A stretch of DNA of 64,000 nucleotides. Origin: Sphingobacterium siyangense. GTDB lineage: Bacteria; Bacteroidota; Bacteroidia; Sphingobacteriales; Sphingobacteriaceae. The DNA is taken from contig NZ_VLKR01000003.1 in the NCBI RefSeq assembly GCF_007830445.1, forward strand, positions 62,001 to 126,000, read 5' to 3'. This document shows, one piece after another, positions 37,689-45,064 of the stretch (position 1 is the first letter of the stretch; each line of letters starts with the position of its first letter). Position numbers and translations under genes: made by a program. The notes under the pieces were generated by a model that worked only from the letters and a program-made list of their open reading frames with translations, searched no databases and was not told where the DNA came from.

Positions 37689-37773
37689 GGGATTAGCAGG
37701 GGGTTAACAGGGGTAATACCCCTGTTAACCCCCTGCTAATCCCCTGTTATACCCCTATAAAAGCCCTGTTAAT
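37689..37773. repeat. 55-bp palindrome inside an 11-bp tandem repeat array
   Basis: Left arm 37689-37715 and right arm 37717-37743 are perfect 27-bp reverse complements around a single A (37716). The right side continues as five head-to-tail 11-bp units from 37719 to 37773: cccctgttaac, cccctgctaat, cccctgttata, cccctataaaa, gccctgttaat. The left arm carries the same units inverted. Eleven base pairs is one helical turn. It is 100 bases upstream of the DUF6266 start codon. Confidence 0.8.
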
Positions 37774-37839
37774 ATAGAAATTGATATAAGCTAGATATTG
37801 TTATGTGCACTAGACGAAAGAGCCTGTATTTGACAGAGA

Positions 37840-37936
37840 ATAGGATCAAATACGACATGAAGAAACATGTCGTAAGATAGAGCGGGTTCAATCCTATAAA
37901 ACAAAAAAAGTGAAGTACCTTACATACTTCACTTTT
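37840..37936 (+). ncRNA. Possible small structured RNA ending in an intrinsic terminator
   Basis: Within a 523-base gap: an outer 7-bp stem (ataggat 37840-37846, atcctat 37891-37897) encloses a perfect 8-bp hairpin (acgacatg 37852-37859, catgtcgt 37866-37873), followed by a perfect 12-bp terminator hairpin (37906-37917, 37925-37936). No ORF uses this terminator. A tgtatttg at 37825-37832 is one base off the -7 consensus. It is not a tRNA: the gggttcaatcc stretch does not close a T-stem or acceptor stem. Confidence 0.3.
37906..37936. terminator. Intrinsic terminator hairpin
   Basis: Arms aaaagtgaagta and tacttcactttt are exact complements with a 7-nt loop (ccttaca); A-run before, T-run after. 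It could end the possible RNA on the plus strand, or minus-strand transcription coming from the lyase gene and GH88 remnant. Confidence 0.7.
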
Positions 37937-37981
37937 CCACATCGTGTTAATAACTTTGTTGAAAACTCAAAAAAATAGCTC

Positions 37982-38071
37982 TTATTGCTTGATTACCTTT
38001 TCTCCAAGGGGCAACCGGTCATATCGCACCAATGTTTCTACATAGAAGAAATGGACATAGGTCAAGCACAC
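37982..38071 (-). pseudogene. Remnant of a GH88 gene: last 29 codons only
   Basis: Minus-strand translation gives LTYVHFFYVETLVRYDRL then PLGEKVIKQ and a stop, aligning with the C-terminus of the intact GH88 protein at 40537 (LTYADYYYVEALVRYDRL then LQGEKVIKP). The DNA is also clearly alike, for example gattaccttttctcc in both. Homology ends abruptly at about 38071; no upstream GH88 coding sequence remains before the lyase gene. A third, truncated copy of the family in this locus. Confidence 0.75.
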
Positions 38072-38112
38072 ACTATAATTACAAAAAACACCTTTTCATT
38101 TAGATAAATTGA

Positions 38113-40140
38113 CTAAAGATATTCAATCAACAGCGAAGATGTCTTATCGTTAAAGTTTAAGATTGACAAATCAATGGTATGTCCAGTTAATAGCGCAGAA
38201 TCTCCTGTAAAATCTCCATTTTCATAGAGTGTAACCTTAAAACCTTTTGGAATACTAATACTGCTCAGTTGGTCGTTCGTAACACCCAGTCCTTGCAAAT
38301 CAGTAAGACTGTAACTTCCAATGCCAAGCTGTTTATACCAGCCACGGAAAGGAGTATCACCATACAATGTCACATTGGTCATAGGCGAAGTACTTAACGA
38401 TGGCCCATAAGAGTTAATATAGTAACGCAAATCAGTATATCTGTTGAAACTAGGATTTAACTTTTTCAGGAAACCGAACATCTCGCCCTTCATAATGGAT
38501 GCCATCTGGACAAAAGCATAGCTGGATCCTGCCGCATTAAACGGTTTATTATAATCAGCTCTAGTTTTGTCAGGAGCCCATTCGGTGTTGACAAATTCAA
38601 GATGAATATTATTGTCAGGATCCAAGACATAAGGGGCCATAAAAGAGACCGCATCCCTAATAGATCCACCCAAGACTGGCGTATCATTGGGATTAATTCT
38701 TAAATTAACCCATTTTGTAGCACGGTGATTTACCAAACTATCAAGCATATGCCGGCCTCGTTTGATATAAAAAGTGCGACCAATCTGTCCGATAAACTCT
38801 AGATCATACACATGATAGGCAAAGGCATCCCTGCCAAGAAAATCTATGCTAGCCCCATCCGCACGATAATTTTTATTATGATGAGTACTAAAATCTGACG
38901 TCGCTTGGTTGATAAGCGCTCCATCATTCAGTATATAAGCGATATCAATCATCAACAGATTACGGATAGTTTCCCAATTATTGGTTCTGACCGATTGAGT
39001 TTTGTAAAAGTTATATCTTGTCCGTAACCAATTGTCGATCGTCATCCTGCTGTTAGCATCAATTTTTGCACGAATAAGTGAATATCCTGTAAGAAATGGA
39101 AGATATATACTTTCATCGGGAGTTTGGCTTGTTGCTGCGTTAACGGCTGCCCAAGAAAGAAGAAATTCCTTCGCCTTATCAACATATTGCCCTGCATTTG
39201 CCTGCTCCTGAAACAAAAAATATTGTAGCGCCAACGAATACACCTTAGCTGCATCAGTCTGCACTTTATTCTTGCCATCGGGATCTGAAATTTTTGCAAC
39301 CGGAACAGGAACTGTATTCAATGCATCATTTGCTTTAACAGTAACTTGATTGTTTATTAGCGTTTGGGCGGCGGATAATGTTGCTAGATCAAGCTGAATG
39401 GAGTCAAAGGTTACTTTATCCATGACTAGGTTGCTATAAAAGTTTGGCCCCGATGCTGTATAATCAATTTTCAATTTTGGTCGAAGTCCCACATCCTGTG
39501 CTTCTTTAGACTGAAAGTCGGAATAAAATGAAGTAGAACCGGAGGTTTTTCGCTGTGCGACAATCTTAATAGACAATTTTCTGTCCGAATCCAAAGCTTC
39601 TTGAATCACTGAGGAGGGAATATCGAGATAGACAATTCCATTTGTAACTTTTAGTTTTCCATTGACTTCTCCAAGCTTTGTCCCTGTCGCTGGCGCATTA
39701 TTCCAATTGATCGTTTTCTCACCCCAATCTTTTTCAAGCGTTGTGTAGTACAGCCACTTGGCATTTGCTGTATCCGCAGCACTGGAAACCCCACCAGCCA
39801 ATTCAACACGTGCTGACTGTACACTAGCAACATTGCTGGGCAATGCGGTCAGATCAAAACGCAGATAGATATCCCTTCGATAACCTGGAGCATCATCTTT
39901 GGCAATCAGCCAACTATTATCACCATAATTGGTACTGGCGTTAGTCCCATCCTGAACATACGCATCTGCGACGGGCAAAAGGCTGACCTCATTTGCGGAA
40001 TCAAAAGTAGCTGCTTTTTTTTGCAGCTGAGCAATAGAGCTTTCGGGCTTTAGCATATCCTTATGACAGGCCATCATTGCCGAAAGTGTGCTCATCAGTG
40101 CGACTGCAATGAATCTGAGTTTACTGTTTGTTGTTCTCAT
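38113..40140 (-). CDS. Polysaccharide lyase lipoprotein with alginate-lyase-like domain
   Basis: 675 residues. Signal peptide with probable lipobox (MMAC, Cys25) suggests a surface lipoprotein. About 48-228: a CBM96/DNRLRE-type beta-sandwich (PVADAYVQDGTNASTNYGD... YLRFDLTALP). About 235-560: an alpha/alpha-toroid resembling Alginate_lyase (AlgLyase), with NNWETIRNLL and ADGASIDFLGRDAFAYHVYDLE, typical of the substrate cleft. About 630-675: a beta/gamma-crystallin-like motif (VTLYENGDFTGDS ... FNDKTSS). Cleaves uronate-containing polysaccharide by beta-elimination; the exact PL family and substrate are not certain. Last gene of the minus-strand PUL operon. Confidence 0.75.
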   Translation of the reverse strand: MRTTNSKLRFIAVALMSTLSAMMACHKDMLKPESSIAQLQKKAATFDSANEVSLLPVADAYVQDGTNASTNYGDNSWLIAKDDAPGYRRDIYLRFDLTALPSNVASVQSARVELAGGVSSAADTANAKWLYYTTLEKDWGEKTINWNNAPATGTKLGEVNGKLKVTNGIVYLDIPSSVIQEALDSDRKLSIKIVAQRKTSGSTSFYSDFQSKEAQDVGLRPKLKIDYTASGPNFYSNLVMDKVTFDSIQLDLATLSAAQTLINNQVTVKANDALNTVPVPVAKISDPDGKNKVQTDAAKVYSLALQYFLFQEQANAGQYVDKAKEFLLSWAAVNAATSQTPDESIYLPFLTGYSLIRAKIDANSRMTIDNWLRTRYNFYKTQSVRTNNWETIRNLLMIDIAYILNDGALINQATSDFSTHHNKNYRADGASIDFLGRDAFAYHVYDLEFIGQIGRTFYIKRGRHMLDSLVNHRATKWVNLRINPNDTPVLGGSIRDAVSFMAPYVLDPDNNIHLEFVNTEWAPDKTRADYNKPFNAAGSSYAFVQMASIMKGEMFGFLKKLNPSFNRYTDLRYYINSYGPSLSTSPMTNVTLYGDTPFRGWYKQLGIGSYSLTDLQGLGVTNDQLSSISIPKGFKVTLYENGDFTGDSALLTGHTIDLSILNFNDKTSSLLIEYL

Positions 40141-40152
40141 TCTTTGTTAGAT

Positions 40153-40415
40153 TTATGATATTGGTAGTTTATAATTGGAACAATATGCCTCTAATACATC
40201 CGGGAGATGTAGATCATATTGTTTATCTATTGCTACTAATGGAACAGCCCTGAACAAGAGATCCTCCCAATGAAAATTTCTCTTGGCTATTTACCTCTTT
40301 TTAGCTCGCTCTGAAATGGATAGTTCTTTCCACGGCTACGTCCTTTAAAAACGATAAGAACTGAACCATCTTTCCATATCAAAGGAGCAGGATTTGATAT
40401 ATGTTTATGGTTCAT
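40153..40415 (-). pseudogene. Frameshifted glycosidase remnant
   Basis: Minus strand from ATG 40415: ISNPAPLIWKDGSVLIVFKG, the NPAP-x-DGSVL-x-Y/FKG signature of five-bladed-propeller and sialidase-like glycosidases. That frame stops at 40287. Continuing in another frame, KRNFHWEDLLFRAVPLVA and further residues run to a stop at 40153. Together they look like about 85 residues of one glycosidase split by a frameshift, with the rest lost. It lies between the intact GH88 gene and the lyase gene, facing the same way. Confidence 0.55.
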
Positions 40416-40480
40416 GATCTATTGTGACCTAATAAAAAATTCGCTCTAAAAATTGTAGTATTCAATAGAATTATTATCAT

Positions 40481-40517
40481 GTCTTTGAAACAATAAATCA
40501 AACATTGTTTCAAAGAC
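40481..40517 (-). terminator. 14-bp perfect hairpin after the GH88 gene
   Basis: Arms gtctttgaaacaat (40481-40494) and attgtttcaaagac (40504-40517), 9-nt loop, 20 bases past the GH88 stop codon. No T-run on the minus side, so it may instead protect the 3' end of the upstream PUL message. Confidence 0.5.
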
Positions 40518-40536
40518 TAGGCACTTATGATAGTTT

Positions 40537-41811
40537 CTATGGCTTGATTACCTTTTCTCCTTGGAGCAACCGATCATACCGAACCAATGCCTCTACATAA
40601 TAGTAATCAGCATAGGTTAAAGGAACATCAACCTCTGTTTTATGTGGAATCGAACCAACACTATGTTTTAAAATATAGCCACCGGCTTCTTTATAATCTG
40701 CTTTGTAGGGTTTAGATGATAAAGACCGCAACATCTGCTCAGCCTTTGAGATATACAGCTGGCTTTCACCACCTGTTGTGTATTGCGCCAGTTCCAGCAA
40801 AGCCGAAGCGGTCACCGAAGCGGTCGACACATCACGAAGATCTTTCTGGCTATAATATTTACTATCCGGAGTAAGCTTGTTCTGGTCCATATCCCAATAA
40901 GGTATCAGATCTTTTGGAAGATTGGGATGATTCAGATAAAACTGTGCAATATGTCGAGCTTGCTCCAAATATTTCTTGTCGCCGGTCTCGCGGTACATCA
41001 TCGTATAACCATACAGTCCCCAAGACTGTCCCCTAGCCCATGCAGACTCATCAAACGCACCTTGAGCAGTCTTTCTCGAAATAATGCTTCCATCCTTTGG
41101 ATTGTAATCCACGACATGGTAGGAACTGTAATCTTTTCGGTAGTGATTGACCATCGTTGTATTGGCATGTTGCACCGCAATATCACGATAACGCTTATCA
41201 CCTGTCATTTTGGAAACTTCCGTCAGAAACTCCAGGTTCATCATGTTGTCAATAATCACTGGGTAAGTCCAAGGCTGGCCATCCCAGTTTTTGCCCCCAT
41301 CCCATGAACGGATAGTTTTGGGTGCTTCGTGGAAACGGGTCGCCAATGAGGCTGCTCCGGTACTTAAAATTTCCTTATAAGCAGCCGAATCTCCCGTCAA
41401 GCGTAATGCATTACCAAAGCTGCAGTACAACATAAAACCCAAATCATGTGTCCCCTTATTGTTCTTTTCCTTCTCGAGTTCCTTCAACTTACTTTTGGCT
41501 TCCGTTAATAGCTTCTCATCTTTGGTATATTCATAGAGATAGAGCACTGTACCGGGATAAAATCCAGAACACCACCAGCTTGAACCCCAATTCACATATT
41601 TACCATCTTTAAAGGTTGTAGGCATATCCGATTCATCGATCGATGCTGCGAGGTAGGCGATCTGCTTGTGTGCATCTTCTAAATTGGTACGGACAAATTC
41701 TTTGTCAAGCCCCAATTTCACTGTCCCTAAGTTTCGCTGACTGGAACAGGAAATTCCCTGCATTCCTAGTCCGATCATTAAAGCCCCCGTAATATAGTGT
41801 TGTATCTTCAT
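40537..41811 (-). CDS. GH88 unsaturated glucuronyl hydrolase, lipoprotein form
   Basis: 424 residues. Removes the 4,5-unsaturated uronic acid that lyases leave at the non-reducing end of oligosaccharides, by hydration of the double bond. Lipobox GISC (Cys22). GH88 (alpha/alpha)6-barrel signatures: WWCSGFYPGT (79-88), NKGTHDLGFM with Asp123, and VIIDNMMNLEFL with Asp188, the two conserved catalytic acids; also GAFDESAWARGQSWGLYGY. About 60 percent similar by eye to the copy at 52554, which has a plain signal peptide. Downstream of DUF2264 in the susCD operon. Confidence 0.92.
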   Translation of the reverse strand: MKIQHYITGALMIGLGMQGISCSSQRNLGTVKLGLDKEFVRTNLEDAHKQIAYLAASIDESDMPTTFKDGKYVNWGSSWWCSGFYPGTVLYLYEYTKDEKLLTEAKSKLKELEKEKNNKGTHDLGFMLYCSFGNALRLTGDSAAYKEILSTGAASLATRFHEAPKTIRSWDGGKNWDGQPWTYPVIIDNMMNLEFLTEVSKMTGDKRYRDIAVQHANTTMVNHYRKDYSSYHVVDYNPKDGSIISRKTAQGAFDESAWARGQSWGLYGYTMMYRETGDKKYLEQARHIAQFYLNHPNLPKDLIPYWDMDQNKLTPDSKYYSQKDLRDVSTASVTASALLELAQYTTGGESQLYISKAEQMLRSLSSKPYKADYKEAGGYILKHSVGSIPHKTEVDVPLTYADYYYVEALVRYDRLLQGEKVIKP

Positions 41812-41854
41812 TTTATCCAGTCCTTAATCTTTTGCTTTTTTATTCTTTTTTCGT

Positions 41855-43129
41855 TTAATAACTTACATAATAGTCCTTGGGAAATTGCTCAGCATTCCAG
41901 CATTTTTGGGAAGTCCAGGGTTGCGGAGCACAGGTCCAGAACTCATCGTCTGCCGGTAACCCCAATGGCAAGAATGACAGAGAGGCCACATACATCGAGC
42001 CTGCGTTTGTATAGTAATCTGCGAGATTGGATTGTTTATCACCCACTACGCCCATACGCAGCCATCCTGAGGGTGCAAAGGTTTTGTCAATATAAATATG
42101 GCGGAGTATCGTGGTCAATGCGGCTCTGACCTGACCCTTCGAAATATCTTCGGGCAGCTTATTTTCTAGAGCAACAGTCGCTAGAGGCTGGAATGCGGCA
42201 TTTTTATAAGTTGAGGAGCGTCCAACAACGACATAATGCCCTTCCGGAGAGATCATGCGTTCCAGGTGATGCGCATAACGCTGCATTCGTTTATAAGCTC
42301 GCTCATACATTTCCTTGTATTTTCCTCCCGCTGAAATGTTATGACGCAGTGACTCCACCTGCATACAATGGATCACATAACCATTGTAGTGGTCAAAACT
42401 AAAATGGGCACCATCACTATACCAGCCATCCCCCACATACCATTCCTGATCAAATTTATTGACCGCATAATCGATCTTTTCCCGTGCACATTCCTCTCCT
42501 ATGCTGTAAAGAAATGTTTCTGTCATTGCCGCAAAAAGCAGCCAATTGCTCTCATTCGGTTTAATATTGCGCAATAGTTTGAATTCTTCAACGACTCTTT
42601 TCTTAGTGCCTTGGTCCAAAGGATGCCATAAAGCCTGTGGGGCCCTCAAAAAAGCCAGTGCAAGATGCGCCGCATCTACGAGTGTTTGGGATGAAGGGCC
42701 TCGCCAGGTAAAATAATCCGGCGATTTAGGATCTACACCATATTGTATACCCAGTAATGCTTGGTCACGTAATTTTTTACGCAATTGACCTTCTTCAGTT
42801 GCGTCATCCGGTAAGGCCAACCAAGGAGCCATACCTGCCAACAAACGACCGAAAGCTTCCAGGTATCCGACTCCAGGGTCTCTACTATCGAAAGTAGGAC
42901 TCACTTCCATCGGCATATTTTTACGCCATTGTTGCTTACTGATATTGCTTAATATTGGAGCAGCCATCTTATGTAAAATAGATACCCAATAGGCACGATC
43001 GTTCTCGCTGTAATTATTTCTTTCCGACGCGGCAACATTGGCATTCGCTTCACCAGCAAAAGATGTCGCCAGTGCGCCCATTCCGGCACCGCCCAATAGT
43101 TTTAATAAGAGTCTTCTTTTCATTGACAT
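41855..43129 (-). CDS. DUF2264 family protein, exported
   Basis: 424 residues. The N-terminus MKRRLLLKLLGGAGMGALATSFAGEANA has a twin-Arg pair and hydrophobic core, so Tat or Sec export. The rest matches DUF2264: SWRKNMPMEV-like start, WLALPDD, GDGWYSDGAHFSFDHYNGYVIH and NLADYYTNAGSMY. DUF2264 proteins have an alpha/alpha-barrel look and occur in PULs for pectin and uronate polysaccharides; activity is not established to my knowledge. Start could be 43129 or the Met two codons later (43123). Between susD and GH88. Confidence 0.8.
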   Translation of the reverse strand: MSMKRRLLLKLLGGAGMGALATSFAGEANANVAASERNNYSENDRAYWVSILHKMAAPILSNISKQQWRKNMPMEVSPTFDSRDPGVGYLEAFGRLLAGMAPWLALPDDATEEGQLRKKLRDQALLGIQYGVDPKSPDYFTWRGPSSQTLVDAAHLALAFLRAPQALWHPLDQGTKKRVVEEFKLLRNIKPNESNWLLFAAMTETFLYSIGEECAREKIDYAVNKFDQEWYVGDGWYSDGAHFSFDHYNGYVIHCMQVESLRHNISAGGKYKEMYERAYKRMQRYAHHLERMISPEGHYVVVGRSSTYKNAAFQPLATVALENKLPEDISKGQVRAALTTILRHIYIDKTFAPSGWLRMGVVGDKQSNLADYYTNAGSMYVASLSFLPLGLPADDEFWTCAPQPWTSQKCWNAEQFPKDYYVSY

Positions 43130-43210
43130 TGGTTTATAACGAACACAATCGAAGTGTTACACAAAACATTAAAAATCTTTATTTTAACTAAAAAAAACAA
43201 ACAAAAAGAA

Positions 43211-43248
43211 ATCAATCGCTCGAGCAAACGATTGCATGAGCGATTGAT
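43211..43248 (-). repeat. 11-bp inverted repeat between susD and the DUF2264 gene
   Basis: Arms atcaatcgctc (43211-43221) and gagcgattgat (43238-43248), 16-nt spacer. A second smaller hairpin (aggaga 43263-43268 / tctcct 43280-43285) lies next to the susD stop codon. Intercistronic hairpins after susCD could tune the level of downstream genes; this is inference. Confidence 0.45.
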
Positions 43249-43290
43249 AACAACTTCTTTACAGGAGACAGAAAAATCTTCTCCTATTTC

Positions 43291-45051
43291 TTAATCGTCC
43301 CAGCCACTATTTTGTGTCAAGGCTGTGTTTCGTTCCCGTTCCACTTGTGGAATTGGCCATGTATAGAGCTGATCACCTCTCCAGTCATACGGAGAAACGA
43401 CTCCTCCCCATGCTTGTTTAATACCATTTCCTGTATAAAAAGAAGTCTCTTTCAATGTTTTCCAACGCAACTCGTCAAAATAAATAACACCTTCACACAT
43501 CAACTCACGACGGCGTTCTTCACGAATTTCTTTCCGAAGATCCTGCTCACCGATTCCTAACGATAACTCTCCAACTCCTGCACGCTTTCTGACCTCATTT
43601 ACCTTAAGCACAGCTTCGCCTGGTTTTTTCGACTCATTCAATGCCTCCGCCCATAACAAAAGGATATCCGCATAACGCATGACGATATAATCATATGCGC
43701 CAGCTTCTCTATTTGGTATACCTGGATTAGCACCTTCGTAAACAAACTTACGTGGGTAGTAGTAAAAATTAGGGACGATATCCGTTCTCAAATCAAATAC
43801 GCCACCAAACTCCTGTCTATATGGCCATCTTGACGTAAAGGTTTGATCTGTTGCACCATTGGCTCCCACAAATGTAGAGTAAGGTAAAATCACATTACTT
43901 GCTAGTCTAGGATCACGATCTTCATAGGCTTTCTTCAGGCGTTCTTCATTACCGGTAGGCAAATACAAAGACATATCAAGCTTGTTTGTAGTCCGTTTGT
44001 CAATATTAGATATTTCAGTAGCGGTCAAATTATTCCGAAGGAAAAACACCTCCCTTTGGCCCGGTGACATCTGATTATAGCCTGGCAAGTAATCGTCCCA
44101 ATTAAACTTAGATCCATCTTTGCGTTGATAGCGGTCTGCAGCATCAGGGTGTACTAAATAAGTATTCCAATTGGACCCAAATGCTGAACGTGATCCGAAT
44201 CTAAATTGGTAATCGGAGCCATATCCTGCCAAAGCCATATTTTGGATGCTAAATATAATTTCGGGACTTTGTTCATTATCTCCTTTAAATAGAGATGCAT
44301 AATCGCTAAATAAACTGTGTCCCAGGCTTTTGACTTGTTCGAAATCAGCGATTGCTTTTGCCCATTCTTGCGTATACATATAAACCTTACCACGGAGCGC
44401 ATAAGCGGCAGATTTTGTCACCCGGCCAAAGTTTGCATTTCCTTTATCATAGCGATTTGGTAACTGAGCTTCGTTGATACAATCCGTGAGATCTTTAATG
44501 ATAAAGCTCCAAACTTCCTGTTCAGTATTCCTTGGTTTATCAACTTTGTCCCATTCGATTGGATCGGTATAAATAGGCACTCCTTTATACAACTGATTCA
44601 ATCGATAATAGTAATAGGCGCGTAAGAATTTTACTTCTGCAGTTAATTTAGCCTTTTTCTCTGCTCCCACTGGTGACACATTGGCTATCCCATAGATCGC
44701 ATTATTGCTCCGATGAACACCTTCATATAAATTTTGCCAAGTGGATGAAAAAATCCCGGATGAACTTGTGGCAGTTGCATTCATCAAGGTTGAATTATCC
44801 CGGCCTTGGAGAGTAACATAGGAATCATATACATAAAGCATCTGACCGAGGCGCAAACCTTGATATACACCATTTACACCTTGGTCCGTAAGGTTTTCAG
44901 TTAGCCACATATTATTGGTCAATACCTGTGTTTTAGGTACTGTATCCAATAAATCCTTCTGACAAGCAGAAAACAATGTTGCTGAACCGAGAGTCACGCT
45001 AAGCAATATTTTTTTACTCCACAAATTATATTTTTTTATATTATTTTTCAT
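43291..45051 (-). CDS. SusD/RagB family surface glycan-binding lipoprotein
   Basis: 586 residues from ATG 45051 (AAAGAGAAAG ribosome-binding site upstream; a TTG eight codons earlier is less likely). Lipobox LFSAC places the mature protein on the outer membrane. SusD-like N-terminal (KAKLTAEVKFLRAYYYYRLNQLY) and C-terminal RagB domain (YDYIVMRYADILLLWAEALNE, LRKEIREERRRELMCEG). Forms the lid on the SusC transporter and binds oligosaccharides. 13 bases after susC. Confidence 0.95.
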   Translation of the reverse strand: MKNNIKKYNLWSKKILLSVTLGSATLFSACQKDLLDTVPKTQVLTNNMWLTENLTDQGVNGVYQGLRLGQMLYVYDSYVTLQGRDNSTLMNATATSSSGIFSSTWQNLYEGVHRSNNAIYGIANVSPVGAEKKAKLTAEVKFLRAYYYYRLNQLYKGVPIYTDPIEWDKVDKPRNTEQEVWSFIIKDLTDCINEAQLPNRYDKGNANFGRVTKSAAYALRGKVYMYTQEWAKAIADFEQVKSLGHSLFSDYASLFKGDNEQSPEIIFSIQNMALAGYGSDYQFRFGSRSAFGSNWNTYLVHPDAADRYQRKDGSKFNWDDYLPGYNQMSPGQREVFFLRNNLTATEISNIDKRTTNKLDMSLYLPTGNEERLKKAYEDRDPRLASNVILPYSTFVGANGATDQTFTSRWPYRQEFGGVFDLRTDIVPNFYYYPRKFVYEGANPGIPNREAGAYDYIVMRYADILLLWAEALNESKKPGEAVLKVNEVRKRAGVGELSLGIGEQDLRKEIREERRRELMCEGVIYFDELRWKTLKETSFYTGNGIKQAWGGVVSPYDWRGDQLYTWPIPQVERERNTALTQNSGWDD

Positions 45052-45064
45052 AATCTTTCTCTTT

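Noticed and set aside
37880..37900. gggttcaatcc stretch resembling a tRNA T-arm
   Set aside because: No 5-bp T-stem closes around the loop, and no acceptor, D or anticodon arms are found at the right spacing.
40783..41307. 174-codon open frame on the plus strand inside the GH88 gene
   Set aside because: Antisense shadow of GH88; composition is unlike a real protein and no start context is visible.
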